In this document: positions 8,851 through 18,604 of the stretch, piece by piece | How the letters are laid out: each line of letters begins with the position of its first letter | Position numbering within the stretch: position 1 is the first letter of the stretch | Assembly: GCF_001921745.1 (NCBI RefSeq) | Contig: NZ_MRYA01000003.1 | Location: 248,001-312,000, forward strand | Direction of reading: 5' to 3' | Origin: Psychrobacter sp. Cmf 22.2 | GTDB lineage: Bacteria; Pseudomonadota; Gammaproteobacteria; Pseudomonadales; Moraxellaceae | DNA length: 64,000 bases | Position numbers and translations under genes: made by a program | Notes under the pieces: model-generated | Seen by the model: the letters and a program-made list of their open reading frames with translations, nothing else | Databases searched by the model: none | Told to the model about the DNA's origin: nothing

Positions 8851-11367
8851 ATGAGTAGCACTGATACCTTAACGGCGTCTCAACCCTCGACGAATTTACA
8901 GGGTCTGGATGCAACCACACACGCGAATATTCACGACAAACTTGCTCGCGCGCTTGGCATTAAGACTGCTCAAGTCAATGCGTTTGTCAAACTCTACGAT
9001 GAAGGGGCAACAGTTCCATTCATTGCGCGATATCGCAAAGAAAAGACGCAAAATCTAGATGATGCGCAGCTACGTGCTCTAGAAAAGTCGCTCAATTATG
9101 AACGCGATATGGCAACACGTCGCCTCAAGATTACTGAGCTACTACGCACACAAGGCAATTTGACAGACGAGTTGCAGACCCGTATCGATAATGCGACGTC
9201 TAAGCTTGAGCTTGAAGACATTTATTTACCGTACCGTCCGCGTCGCCGTTCACCGGCCGCCAAAGCACGCGCCGCTGGTCTCGATGTGGTAGCACAAGCG
9301 GTCTTGACGCAAGAGATTACCCCAACAGAGGCTTTGGCTGACTATCAAGCACCAAGTAGCCTTTCTGATGATAGCGGTAATGAGATTGAAATTGACTTTG
9401 GTGACATCGATAAACAGCTGGCTGGTGTACAAGCCATCATCGTCGATGAGTGGACACAAGCGCTAAATCTACTTGATGATTTACGTAACGGTTTTGCAAA
9501 AACGGCCAGTATTGTCTCCACTGTTGCAAGTGATGAAAAGCGCGAAGTCGGTGAAAAATTCAAAGATTACTTTGAGCATAGCGAAAGCCTTGCGCGTCTG
9601 CCTAATCACCGCTTATTGGCGATGCTGCGCGGTCGTCAAGAAAACGTCTTGGGTCTCAAAATTGAAGGCGAAGATGCACCGTTCATCGAAAAAATCATTA
9701 GTCATTTCGATGTCGATGCCAAAGCACCCGCTGAGCGTCGTGAGTTTTTAGCACAAGCGGCTAGCAGCCTGTGGAAAGACAAATGGCGTCCGCATATTGA
9801 GCATCGTTTGTTGACTGAAAAGCGTCTGACTGCTGAGGCCGATGCAATTGATGTATTTGCCAATAACCTGCAGCATTTATTGATGTCAGCACCAGCTGGT
9901 CGTAAAGTCATTTTGGGGGTCGATCCTGGTATTCGTCATGGCGTCAAAATGGCGATTATCGATGCTCAAGGTCATGTTATGCTAGATAGCGAAGACAAGC
10001 CTGTAGTAGCAACTGTCTATCCATTTGCGCCTGACAATAAGTTGACTGAGGCCAAAAAAGTCATTGATGAGTTATTAAGTACTTATGACGTTGATCTAGT
10101 GGCTATTGGCAACGGTACTGCTAGCCGCGAAACAGACGCGATGGTAAAAGAGATTTTGGCGGCCAATACTGCGCTAAAAGCCAAAGCCGTCATCGTCAAT
10201 GAGTCTGGCGCATCAGTCTATTCTGCAAGCGAGCTTGCCAGTGATGAGCTTGCCAATCTAGATGTGTCTGTACGCGGCGCGGTGTCTATCGCTCGCCGCT
10301 TGCAAGATCCACTCTCGGAGCTGGTAAAGGTTGATCCAAAAGCGATTGGTGTTGGTCAATATCAGCATGATGTGAACCAAAGCCAGCTAGCAGATAGCCT
10401 TGATAAAGTGACTCAAGATAGCGTGAACGCTGTCGGTGTTGATGTCAATACGGCAAGTCCTGCTATTTTAGCGCACATTGCAGGTTTGAACAAAAATGTC
10501 GCCCAGCAAATCGTCACTTACCGTAAAGAGCATGGCGCATTTGATAGTCGTGAGGCGCTCAAAAACGTCCCACGCTTAGGCGCTAAGACCTTTGAGCAAG
10601 CAGCAGGCTTTCTACGTATTCATGACGGCAGTAACCCGCTGGACGCCACAGGCGTGCATCCAGAAAGCTATGATTTGGTTGATAGCTTACTGGCGCAAAC
10701 AGACAAAGCATTGCCAGAGGTGCTCGGTAACGATGGTGTACTAAATACTATCGATACGACTGCGCTCGCGGCAAATGATGACAATATTAGTGTAAAAGCC
10801 ATCATCGAAGAGCTGGCAAAACCAGCCCGCGATCCGCGTCCTGAGTTCAAAACTGCTAATTTCCGTGAAGACGTAAACAGTATCAAGGACTTAGAAGAGG
10901 GTATGCAGCTTGAAGGCGTCGTGACCAACGTGACTGCCTTTGGTTGTTTCGTTGATGTCGGCGTACATCAAGATGGTTTGGTACATATCTCACAGATGGC
11001 CAATGATTTCGTTGCCGATCCGATGAACCGTGTCAAACCAGGTGACATCGTTTCGGTGCGCGTCATTTCTATCGATGAAAAACGTGGTCGCATTGGTTTT
11101 AGTATGAAACCTGAGTCTGAAAAGCCAGCACGTCCAGCAGCGAAGCCTACTGCAGCAAACACTGGTAATGATGACAAAACCAGTCGTCCACGCAGCAATC
11201 GTCCGGCAGCGGATAAGCGTCCAGCAAAGTCACGTGGCAACCGTCAGGACAAGCCTGCCAATAGTCGTAGTAAGGCGTCAAAAGCTGAAAAGACTGAGTT
11301 ACCGAGTAAAATGGGTACGCTTGGGGCACTGCTACAAGAAGCGGGCGTGACGAAAACTAAGAAGTAG
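8851..11367 (+). CDS. tex: Tex, S1-domain RNA-binding transcription accessory protein
   Basis: Large conserved nucleic-acid-binding protein. In order it has the helical N-terminal Tex domain (about 20-210), a YqgF/RNase H-like domain (starting VILGVDPGIRHG, about 354-480), helix-hairpin-helix repeats (VNTASPAILAHIAGLNK and KNVPRLGAKTF), and an S1 domain (about 680-752, QDGLVHISQMA). A basic, low-complexity tail of about 85 residues rich in Lys, Pro, Arg and Ala follows the S1 domain. It makes the protein (838) longer than typical Tex of about 780. Tex affects toxin and stress gene expression in pathogens, but its molecular role is not settled. Confidence 0.96.
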   Translation: MSSTDTLTASQPSTNLQGLDATTHANIHDKLARALGIKTAQVNAFVKLYDEGATVPFIARYRKEKTQNLDDAQLRALEKSLNYERDMATRRLKITELLRTQGNLTDELQTRIDNATSKLELEDIYLPYRPRRRSPAAKARAAGLDVVAQAVLTQEITPTEALADYQAPSSLSDDSGNEIEIDFGDIDKQLAGVQAIIVDEWTQALNLLDDLRNGFAKTASIVSTVASDEKREVGEKFKDYFEHSESLARLPNHRLLAMLRGRQENVLGLKIEGEDAPFIEKIISHFDVDAKAPAERREFLAQAASSLWKDKWRPHIEHRLLTEKRLTAEADAIDVFANNLQHLLMSAPAGRKVILGVDPGIRHGVKMAIIDAQGHVMLDSEDKPVVATVYPFAPDNKLTEAKKVIDELLSTYDVDLVAIGNGTASRETDAMVKEILAANTALKAKAVIVNESGASVYSASELASDELANLDVSVRGAVSIARRLQDPLSELVKVDPKAIGVGQYQHDVNQSQLADSLDKVTQDSVNAVGVDVNTASPAILAHIAGLNKNVAQQIVTYRKEHGAFDSREALKNVPRLGAKTFEQAAGFLRIHDGSNPLDATGVHPESYDLVDSLLAQTDKALPEVLGNDGVLNTIDTTALAANDDNISVKAIIEELAKPARDPRPEFKTANFREDVNSIKDLEEGMQLEGVVTNVTAFGCFVDVGVHQDGLVHISQMANDFVADPMNRVKPGDIVSVRVISIDEKRGRIGFSMKPESEKPARPAAKPTAANTGNDDKTSRPRSNRPAADKRPAKSRGNRQDKPANSRSKASKAEKTELPSKMGTLGALLQEAGVTKTKK

Positions 11368-11395
11368 TAAAAAGTAATTAATAGAGATATATAAG

Positions 11396-11424
11396 AAAGG
11401 CAGCCTAGTGGCTGCCTTTTTTTA
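11396..11424 (+). terminator. tex terminator
   Basis: Stem AAAGGCAGCC/GGCTGCCTTT with a TAGT loop, followed by a T-run, 29 bp after the tex stop. Confidence 0.9.
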
Positions 11425-11498
11425 TGAACGTCACGTATGTTTCCAATAGCTATATATCTTTAACCAGCTATAACTTAATCATAATTGGTTAAAAAGTA

Positions 11499-11990
11499 TT
11501 AACGTGGAACAACACGGCGATTTTCGCTAAATTCAACTTCGGCAGGCTGAGTTGCTAGTAACTCACCACGGTTGTCTTTAGTTTTCTCTTGTAGCGTAAC
11601 TGTTGCGTTTGCGCTGTTAGGGTCATCGTTAAGAACCTCGCCTGCAATCAATGGTTGATATTCATTATTGCTATGTTGTTGGTTTAGCGCTTGCGGTGCA
11701 GCTTGCTCAGAGACAGGATTGGCCATCTCTTCAGGGTTTTCCATCATGTTTGGATCGTTCATCTCGTCAGAGTTTGTTTCAGCAACATTTACATCACTTT
11801 CTACTTCACCCGGTTGAGTGGCCAATAACTCACCATCTGGGCCTTCAATCTCAGCTTGTAGAGTATTGGGAGCAGGAGTAACACGCATATCTGCTGGTGT
11901 AATATTGCCCTGATCCATAGGAGCAGCCATGGCTATACCTGGCATAGCTAAAGCTGTGCCGATAATCAATGATAAAGTACGATTTTGCAT
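11499..11990 (-). CDS. Secreted hypothetical protein with an internal repeat
   Basis: I do not recognise a family. The 163-residue product starts with a Sec signal peptide (cleavage after AMA, about residue 22). The rest is acidic, rich in Asn, Glu, Pro and Met, and looks disordered. A 22-residue segment beginning TLQ and containing GELLATQPxEVE occurs twice, at about 43-64 and 132-153. There are no cysteines and no lipobox, so it is probably free in the periplasm or exported. AAGGA precedes the ATG. It lies downstream of another secreted protein of unknown role on the same strand. Confidence 0.6.
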   Translation of the reverse strand: MQNRTLSLIIGTALAMPGIAMAAPMDQGNITPADMRVTPAPNTLQAEIEGPDGELLATQPGEVESDVNVAETNSDEMNDPNMMENPEEMANPVSEQAAPQALNQQHSNNEYQPLIAGEVLNDDPNSANATVTLQEKTKDNRGELLATQPAEVEFSENRRVVPR

Positions 11991-12404
11991 CAGTTAATTC
12001 CTTGAGTCACAAGTTTTATTAATCAGCTTAAAATACGCTTAAGCTTGATCGTTACTTAGCGTTATTCCTAAGGGTATCTATCTACTTAACGTTTTAAATA
12101 TAGATGTGTAATATATTTAAAACGTCAACTGTAGATAAAACAAAATCATGACAATTGCTTTATAGATTGTCATGATACATATAAGTAAAAAGATTTATAA
12201 AATAGCTATAATCTCAACACGCAAAATACCAGCTTTCAGGCTGGTATTTCAGTAGTAAACTCATTAAAGGTCTAACAGATTGATGTATTCGTGTGACGTT
12301 ATGCAAGTGCTGTGTCTATAAGTTTGTATAAAATTTAATCAACTTATCCACGATTTAAAATTAATCAAATACGACACATTTTCCTTTAATCATAAGTCAG
12401 CTCT
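11991..12404. other. Intergenic region between two secreted-protein genes
   Basis: AT-rich and without an ORF. It contains the 10-bp hairpin at 12224-12249 and presumably the promoter of the downstream gene, though no clear -35/-10 pair is seen. Confidence 0.4.
12224..12249 (-). terminator. Hairpin after the 276-residue secreted protein gene
   Basis: Perfect stem AAATACCAGC/GCTGGTATTT with a 6-nt loop. The U-run is short, so this may be a weak terminator or a processing signal. Confidence 0.45.
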
Positions 12405-13235
12405 TTATTCTACAATGACGTATTTACCAGTATTTGGGTCTACGACACGCTGCTGTGTATCATTGTTAGGCACACGAGTGACTGGAAACGTCTGATTGAT
12501 TTCGATCTTATCAACGATTTGCTCGTCTGCTTCTTGACCAATGATCGTAGCACGCTCAGTACCATCTTCGATGGCTACCGCTGTACCTTCTGCCGTTTCA
12601 ATATGTTTAATCTGGTCTTCTGGGGCATAAATAACTTCTTTTACACTATATTTAGTGGGACGAATAACGCGTTTGGTTTCAATGACAACTGGTTCTACAG
12701 TGCGCACCTCTGCCACAGCTACTTGCGCTTCAGGAGCTACAGCCTCGCTTACCACAGGAGTTGGAAACTTATCACCAAAATGATTGTCGCACTGCTGCAT
12801 ACTTAGACGTACAGGATGACCACGATTATCCATGTAGACGTTGACAGGCATATCAGGGGCAATAGGGACATATTTTCCAACCAATGCTCCTGAAACACCG
12901 TAGCGACCATCCGATTGACCGACACCTAAATCACAAGCACCCGCTGCATAATCCGACGTCTGCAAATCATTGCTACTAACCACACTTTGAGGGATCATGA
13001 CTTCGGACAAAAGCATTTTTTTGACAGAAGCTTCACCAGGGCGGCGTTTTGGCTCTTGATAAGTATAAGGGGTGTAGAATTTAGCAGAGCCGTCTTTTAC
13101 CGCTGTGACACATTCTTCATAGCTGTCGTAGCCTACATTGCCATGCCCATCAGTAACCATGGCAGCATTGGCAGAATGTGCAAACATAGCTAAGCCTGAC
13201 GCTAACATAGCTGTCGTTAATATATTTAATTTCAT
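12405..13235 (-). CDS. Secreted hypothetical protein, 276 residues
   Basis: No family recognised. The Sec signal peptide is cleaved near residue 24 (SANA|AMV). The mature part begins with a segment containing DGHGNVGYDSYEECV and has three cysteines in all (in YEECV, GACDLG and QQCDNHF), so one disulfide is possible. An N-terminal half of about 150 residues is followed by a Val/Glu/Ile-rich half with charged beta-like segments. It has no lipobox and no OmpA-type peptidoglycan motif. A good GAGGAG ribosome site precedes the ATG. Confidence 0.6.
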   Translation of the reverse strand: MKLNILTTAMLASGLAMFAHSANAAMVTDGHGNVGYDSYEECVTAVKDGSAKFYTPYTYQEPKRRPGEASVKKMLLSEVMIPQSVVSSNDLQTSDYAAGACDLGVGQSDGRYGVSGALVGKYVPIAPDMPVNVYMDNRGHPVRLSMQQCDNHFGDKFPTPVVSEAVAPEAQVAVAEVRTVEPVVIETKRVIRPTKYSVKEVIYAPEDQIKHIETAEGTAVAIEDGTERATIIGQEADEQIVDKIEINQTFPVTRVPNNDTQQRVVDPNTGKYVIVE

Positions 13236-13633
13236 AATAAACTCCTCTTAATTGTTGTTATTCATCGTTGTTATACAAGCGCTGTCTCAAAGTTTTATTT
13301 AATCAGATTTGTAGACACAATCTTCACAGGTCGATAACTTAATTAAGGGTACGTGATATATTTGGCTGTCGCTGTTTCATTGCATTAACAAAGTGTGTCG
13401 TTGTGTGGCATATAACGATTAATCGGCAATATTGCTTACGCATAAAATACACAATTATCGTTTGTTAACATTAACGACTTTGCGTCTTATTTAGCGAACT
13501 TGCTAGATATCAGTTTAGTCATTAAAAGATTAAAGGACGCTGTTAAGTTACTTGAATGTTTGAAAGTTCAAAATAAAAAAGCCGCACTCTATAAGTAAAG
13601 TGCGGCTATCATTAATGATATATATTTTTGTGA
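13236..13633. other. Intergenic region upstream of the 276-residue gene
   Basis: AT-rich and without an ORF. It holds the terminator at 13575-13606 for the next minus-strand gene and must contain the promoter of the gene at 12405, but I cannot fix its position. Confidence 0.4.
13575..13606 (-). terminator. Terminator of the saccharopine-dehydrogenase-like gene
   Basis: Stem GCCGCACT/AGTGCGGC (13581-13588 and 13599-13606) with an A-run on its left, which becomes a U-run on the minus strand. Confidence 0.88.
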
Positions 13634-14932
13634 TTATTGGTGGTCAACAACTTCAAAGCTAAGACCGGCGTGAGCCTCTAAGCGCGTCAATAACTTATCG
13701 CCCATCGCAGAAGCTGGTGTCCAAAAACCACCTGACACATCCTCTTTAGCAATGTCTTGAGCGAGACATAAGGCTGATTGAGCAAGTATACGTGACGTGC
13801 TGCCGTAACCTGGGTCTTTATCACCTGTAACTTTAGTATTGATATTATCATTGTTGGCAGTCTCACCAAAGAAGCGAATATCAAAATAGCCGTTTTCTTG
13901 CTCTTCTTTAGATGGTCCAGAGCCTGATTTTGGTAAGATATGTTTTGAGAGCAGCTCGCGACTTGGCTTAAATACCATTGCCGTAGCAAAGCTCAATAAT
14001 CCTGCACTCATACCATAGCTCATCAGCTTGCCTTTCATACCATCCTTCATCCACATCGCTTCATCATATTTGAAATCACGACCATATTCGTAGCCCAGAA
14101 GCTGATTACTGCGGTGAACGATGCGCGTATTAATACTTGCCATTACAAATGGCGCCAACCAGCGCTTGTGTTCATCATCATACTCAGGTCGGCTGACATT
14201 TTCTTGACGTACGTTAGGCGCGTCTTTATCGTCATTGAGTAAGTAAGGGTTAGCAACTTGCTTACGGCGCTCTTTATCTTGACCGACTTCTTCAAATATA
14301 GTGGCCATAGAAGCAACCGTACCGCCTGACAAACCACCTTTTGCCGCTTTAACTCTCATATTAATAACAGTACAAGCCTCATCAAACTTTTTCTCAGCTT
14401 GTTGCTGAGTATAGTAGACACCCAGGTCTGAGGGGATAGAGTCAAAGCCGCAAGAGTTTACAATACGCGCTCCACTTTGCTTGGCAGCGTCTTGGTATTT
14501 GTCCATCATATCTTTAATAAAAATAGCTTCACCTGTGAGGTCGACATAGTCGGTACCGTTTTTGGTACAAGATTTAATCAAAGGTTCACCATATTTGAGA
14601 TAGGGACCAACCGTTGAGATAATAACTTGTGTTTGCTTGGTCATCTTATCAAGGCTGGCATCATCGTTACTATTAGCGACAATAATATCGACCTTCGCTT
14701 CTGAGTCTCCATTCTGCTGCGCTGAGCTTAGCTCTGATTGCAGTTTTTCTAGTTTTTCTTGGTCGCGACCAGCGATAGCCCAAGTGACGGATTGTGAACC
14801 TTCATCACTTTGCTTACTATTATCTGCCAAAAATTGCGCCAAATAATGCGCAGTAATTTGACCAACGAAGCTTGTTGCGCCGTATAAAACAACAGCGTAT
14901 GTACGTTTTTGAGTATCCATATCATTATTCAT
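13634..14932 (-). CDS. Saccharopine-dehydrogenase-like oxidoreductase
   Basis: 432 residues with an N-terminal NAD(P)-binding domain: VVLYGATSFVGQ near residue 14, AGRDQEKL, then STVGPYLKYGEP. NGTDYVDLTGE and SCGFDSIPSDLG are characteristic of the saccharopine-dehydrogenase-like/trans-acting enoyl reductase group rather than the lysine-pathway enzyme. A hydrophobic segment (about 310-325) may touch the membrane. Substrate unknown. AAGGA precedes ATG 14932, and a second in-frame ATG lies four codons on. It appears monocistronic, with its own terminator. Confidence 0.82.
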   Translation of the reverse strand: MNNDMDTQKRTYAVVLYGATSFVGQITAHYLAQFLADNSKQSDEGSQSVTWAIAGRDQEKLEKLQSELSSAQQNGDSEAKVDIIVANSNDDASLDKMTKQTQVIISTVGPYLKYGEPLIKSCTKNGTDYVDLTGEAIFIKDMMDKYQDAAKQSGARIVNSCGFDSIPSDLGVYYTQQQAEKKFDEACTVINMRVKAAKGGLSGGTVASMATIFEEVGQDKERRKQVANPYLLNDDKDAPNVRQENVSRPEYDDEHKRWLAPFVMASINTRIVHRSNQLLGYEYGRDFKYDEAMWMKDGMKGKLMSYGMSAGLLSFATAMVFKPSRELLSKHILPKSGSGPSKEEQENGYFDIRFFGETANNDNINTKVTGDKDPGYGSTSRILAQSALCLAQDIAKEDVSGGFWTPASAMGDKLLTRLEAHAGLSFEVVDHQ

Positions 14933-15349
14933 ATTTTTTCCTTACTATTTTTTAGATAAATAAAAGCAGACTGATAATTAAGGTTTTACATCAAGTACAT
15001 ATTTAACAGTGTCATAAGTTCAAGGCAATCTTAAAACCATATCACCTATAGGTTGGTTTAATAAATGTGTAATAACCTAAATTTGTCCAAAACGGGGCAA
15101 TGAGCATACATAAGTTACATAACATATCGTGATCATTACCAAACTGAACGTTTATCTGCTCTAAAAGATTGCTAATCTACTACTACAACTTATAAGAAAT
15201 AATATTAACAACAATAAGCACTAAGGGTAATGAGATTTAGCGAACTGGAAAGTACTAATTGTTTATAGGTTAACAACTAAATATATTCCTGATGTACGTG
15301 AGTTTGCTTGATTCAAATGTCGGATGCTTTTTATTTAAGGAGAATGATT
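14933..15349. other. Divergent intergenic region
   Basis: 417 bp without coding potential between the saccharopine-dehydrogenase-like gene and the DUF1328 gene. It is AT-rich; no operator or RNA is recognised. Confidence 0.4.
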
Positions 15350-15505
15350 ATGTTTCGTTGGGCGATTATATTTGCTGTTATCGCTTTATTAGCGAGTTTA
15401 TTAGGGTTCGGCGGTGTTGCTGGCTTGTCTGCTAATCTGGCTTACATTTTCTTAGCAGTAGCGGTTATTCTATTTATTGTGGCGTTCGTTAGCCGCAAAA
15501 TGTAA
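15350..15505 (+). CDS. DUF1328 small membrane protein (YtjA-like)
   Basis: A 51-residue protein starting MFRWAIIF and ending SRKM, with two hydrophobic segments around the conserved [11 protein letters not shown]. It aligns end to end with YtjA/DUF1328. ATG 15350 follows AAGGAG at the right distance; the upstream in-frame codons are not needed. The function of the family is unknown. A strong terminator follows. Confidence 0.9.
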   Translation: MFRWAIIFAVIALLASLLGFGGVAGLSANLAYIFLAVAVILFIVAFVSRKM

Positions 15506-15552
15506 ACAGTATAATGTACTCATAATTGTTAATCATCGCTTATGTGAAATAA

Positions 15553-15580
15553 AAAAACGTCCTCAAATGGGGACGTTTTT
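15553..15580. terminator. Terminator after the DUF1328 gene
   Basis: Stem AAAAACGTCC/GGACGTTTTT. It can act in both directions and so may also serve the pterin dehydratase gene. Confidence 0.88.
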
Positions 15581-15641
15581 ATTTTTGTATTTATCAACTC
15601 TGCGTCAATCAGAGACGTCAATCATTGTGCTTTCGTGGACA

Positions 15642-15935
15642 TTATAGACGTTTGGGCTGAATAATATGCTCCATGCGTTTTGCTAGACGAATATCATGAC
15701 TGGTAATACCGCCCGTATCACTGGTCGTCAAACGTACTTCAACGATATTATAAATATTTTTCCATTCAGGATGATGTTCAAGTGCTTCAGCATAAAATGC
15801 GGCTTGATTCATAAAGCTGATGGCTTCGACGAAGTTACTAAAGTGGTAAGTTTTTACTATGCTATTCCCATCACGCTGCCAACCGGTAAGGTCTTCTAGC
15901 TGCATATCAACTTGTTTGTTGGATAAACTACTCAT
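15642..15935 (-). CDS. phhB: Pterin-4a-carbinolamine dehydratase
   Basis: Dehydrates 4a-hydroxytetrahydrobiopterin, recycling the cofactor of aromatic amino acid hydroxylases. The catalytic signature EHHPEW near residue 59, [16 protein letters not shown] and the final DIRLAKRME are all present. Length (97) is normal. I chose the start at 15935 because AAAGGA lies in front of it. A longer frame to 15989 has no family support. No phenylalanine hydroxylase (phhA) is adjacent, so the physiological partner is open. Confidence 0.92.
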   Translation of the reverse strand: MSSLSNKQVDMQLEDLTGWQRDGNSIVKTYHFSNFVEAISFMNQAAFYAEALEHHPEWKNIYNIVEVRLTTSDTGGITSHDIRLAKRMEHIIQPKRL

Positions 15936-16165
15936 ATCGATATCCTTTATTGTTATGTTTGCCGATTTAAGATAGAACAAAAAACCCACCTATCCTTTAT
16001 ATCCTGCCATATATCCATTAAGAAATATATAGTGAGGTTAAATAGATAGGTAGGACAATTGGTTGATCGGTTCTACTATGTAAGATTAGAATGAATCATT
16101 TAAATGGTGATAAATACCATGACAGACTACGTAATCATGTCATACTAATATGTCTTATACCGACG

Positions 16166-16456
16166 TTATAGCAGATCTTTGTATTCTGGATGCTTGCTGA
16201 TATATGAAGATACAAAAGAGCATTGTGGAACAACCTTTCTGTCATGGTCACGTGCATAGTCTAAGGCATGTTTGACCAATTCTGAACCAACTCCGCGGCC
16301 ACCTAGGGCTTGCGGTACAATTGTATGGTCATAAACCAAAGTAACGCCGCGCTTTTGATAACTGATATAGCCAGTTTGACCTTCAATCGTAGTCTCAAAG
16401 CGGTTTGCTTGTTCGTTGTGAGTAATGTCCAATTTTTGACTATTTACTGTACTCAT
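16166..16456 (-). CDS. Small GNAT-like N-acetyltransferase (COG2388)
   Basis: 96 residues. The acetyl-CoA-binding motif is at QALGGRGVGSELVKHAL, followed by CSFVSSYISKHPEY, the signature of the short YjdJ/COG2388 group. Substrate unknown. AAAGGAGA precedes the ATG. It lies alone between pterin dehydratase and ettA. Confidence 0.85.
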   Translation of the reverse strand: MSTVNSQKLDITHNEQANRFETTIEGQTGYISYQKRGVTLVYDHTIVPQALGGRGVGSELVKHALDYARDHDRKVVPQCSFVSSYISKHPEYKDLL

Positions 16457-16848
16457 AAAACTCTCCTTTATTATTAAAATTAAATGCGTATGGTATTCAC
16501 AATCGATACCATCACGTTTGAAGCTAACAATTTAACTTAATGATAATTATCAGTGATAATAAAATCGTTGACCAGTGGCTTATAGTAAAAGTGAATAGAG
16601 CAAACGTTATTATTCTTAAGTGTACACGCTAGGATGCTATTTTTTATAGAAGCTTTTATATCAAAGGTGTCACGCTTTGTTGCAGAAGACACAAAACCAG
16701 CTGTAAAAGCTGCGGTTAGCTTGCAGGGCATGCGCCACAATGCGATAATAGCAGACAATTTATAACCCTGATTTTTGAGGCGCAGTTCACTTAGCATAAT
16801 CGCTAATTGTGATGACAGTCCTCGTCTATGTAGTCTATCGGAGTGTCA
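16457..16848. other. Divergent intergenic region before ettA
   Basis: About 390 bp. An open frame of 86 codons on the minus strand (16537-16797) has no ribosome site and a composition unlike a protein, so I do not call it. No other feature seen. Confidence 0.4.
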
Positions 16849-18510
16849 ATGGCTCAATATATTTACACGATGAACAACGTGTCAAAACTTGTTCCGCCCA
16901 AGCGCGAAATCCTAAAAAACATTAATTTATCATTTTTCCCAGGTGCCAAGATCGGTGTACTCGGTATCAACGGTTCTGGCAAATCGACTTTGCTACGTAT
17001 CATGGCAGGCGTCGATACTGAGTTTAGCGGTGAAGCACGTGCACAAACAGGTACGAAAGTCGGTTACTTGCCGCAGGAGCCGCAGCTTGATGATAGTAAA
17101 GACGTCCGTGGTAATGTCGAAGACGGTATGCGTGAGGCGTTAGATGCGCTTGATCGTCTGGATGCGATTTATGCTGAATATGCAGAACCTGATGCCGATT
17201 TTGATAAACTTGCTGAAGAACAAGGCAAGATGGAAGATATTATTCAAGCATGGGATGCGCACAACTTAAACACTCAGCTAGAAAAAGCGGCTGATGCACT
17301 ACGTCTGCCGCCATGGGGTGCTGACGTTAGCAAACTGTCAGGTGGCGAGAAGCGCCGTGTGGCCCTATGTCGTCTATTATTGTCGCGTCCTGACATGCTA
17401 TTGCTTGATGAGCCGACCAACCATTTGGACGCCGAATCTGTCGCTTGGCTTGAGCTATTCTTACAGAACTACAGCGGTACGATCGTGGCTATTACCCATG
17501 ATCGTTATTTCTTGGACAATGTGGCGCAGTGGATCTTAGAGCTTGACCGTGGTCATGGCTATCCGTACGAGGGCAACTATACTGAGTGGCTAGAGCAAAA
17601 GAACAATCGCCTTGAGCAGCAGAACAAGCAAGAAGAGTCGTTTGCTAAAGCACTCAAAAAAGAGCTTGAGTGGATTCGTAAAAACCAAAAAGGCCAGCAA
17701 GCGAAGTCCAAATCTCGTGTACAGCGTTTTGAAGAGCTAAACTCACAAGAGTTCCAAAAACGTAACGAGACCTCTGAGATTTATATTCCACCTGGTCCAC
17801 GTTTGGGTAACAAAGTCATCGAAGTCAACGATATCTCCAAGTCATTCGGTGATCGCTTGCTTTATGAAAACCTTAGCTTTAACGTCCCAGCGGGTGCTAT
17901 CGTCGGTATCATCGGTCCAAATGGTGCAGGTAAAACTACGCTATTTAATATGATTACCGAACGTGATACGCCAGATACAGGCTCGGTTGACTTGGGTGAA
18001 AGTGTCAAAGTCGCTTATGTCGGTCAGGTACGTGACAACCTAGATGACAATAAAACCGTCTGGGAAGAAGTGTCTGATGGCTTAGATATTATCACCGTTG
18101 GTGACTATACTACGCCAAGTCGTGCTTATATTGGCCGCTTTAACTTTAAAGGTTCAGACCAGCAAAAGCACGTCGGGCAGCTATCTGGTGGTGAGCGTAA
18201 CCGCTTGCAGTTGGCTAAAACGCTAAAGCAGGGCGCCAACGTTTTGCTTCTTGATGAGCCCTCAAACGATTTGGATATCGAGACCCTACGTGCGCTAGAG
18301 GATGCGATTCAAGTATTCCCAGGTACGGTCATGGTGGTTTCGCATGATCGCTGGTTCCTTGATCGTATCGCCACACATATCTTGGCCTTTGAAGAAGAAG
18401 GCCCTATCTGGTTCGATGGTAACTACTCTGAGTTTGAAACCTATCGCAAAAAGACCATGGGTGACGATGCCACGCCTAAGCGTATGAAGTATAAGAAAAT
18501 CTCTACCTAG
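16849..18510 (+). CDS. ettA: Energy-dependent translational throttle protein EttA
   Basis: ABC-F ATPase that binds the ribosomal E site and gates translation according to ADP/ATP. It has two ABC domains: Walker A GINGSGKST (about 38-46) and GPNGAGKTT in the second half, LSGGE twice, and DEPTNHLD and DEPSNDLD as Walker B. Between them is the charged ABC-F linker NRLEQQNKQEESFAKALKKE. Start ATG 16849 matches the MAQ start of E. coli EttA and has CGGAG before it; a GTG two codons upstream is less likely. It lacks membrane segments. 553 residues, as expected. Confidence 0.96.
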   Translation: MAQYIYTMNNVSKLVPPKREILKNINLSFFPGAKIGVLGINGSGKSTLLRIMAGVDTEFSGEARAQTGTKVGYLPQEPQLDDSKDVRGNVEDGMREALDALDRLDAIYAEYAEPDADFDKLAEEQGKMEDIIQAWDAHNLNTQLEKAADALRLPPWGADVSKLSGGEKRRVALCRLLLSRPDMLLLDEPTNHLDAESVAWLELFLQNYSGTIVAITHDRYFLDNVAQWILELDRGHGYPYEGNYTEWLEQKNNRLEQQNKQEESFAKALKKELEWIRKNQKGQQAKSKSRVQRFEELNSQEFQKRNETSEIYIPPGPRLGNKVIEVNDISKSFGDRLLYENLSFNVPAGAIVGIIGPNGAGKTTLFNMITERDTPDTGSVDLGESVKVAYVGQVRDNLDDNKTVWEEVSDGLDIITVGDYTTPSRAYIGRFNFKGSDQQKHVGQLSGGERNRLQLAKTLKQGANVLLLDEPSNDLDIETLRALEDAIQVFPGTVMVVSHDRWFLDRIATHILAFEEEGPIWFDGNYSEFETYRKKTMGDDATPKRMKYKKIST

Positions 18511-18543
18511 TTGACGGCTTAAAAAGCTTAAGTTTTATACAAT

Positions 18544-18578
18544 AAAAAAAGACCTCTAATTATTAGAGGTCTTTTTTA
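18544..18578. terminator. Bidirectional terminator between ettA and plsB
   Basis: Stem GACCTCTAA/TTAGAGGTC (18551-18571) with an A-run before and a T-run after. It serves both convergent genes. Confidence 0.9.
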
Positions 18579-18604
18579 TTAGCATATAAAGAAGCGAGTA
18601 CGCA

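Noticed and set aside
12224..12249. Hairpin with ATACCAGC...GCTGGTAT as a further copy of the palindromic element
   Set aside because: It shares only the ACCAG/CTGGT ends and lacks the CAGACAGAGGCT centre and the outer arms; it fits better as a hairpin at a transcript end.
16537..16797. 86-codon minus-strand open frame before ettA
   Set aside because: No ribosome site, unlikely composition, no family recognised, and it lies in the ettA promoter region.
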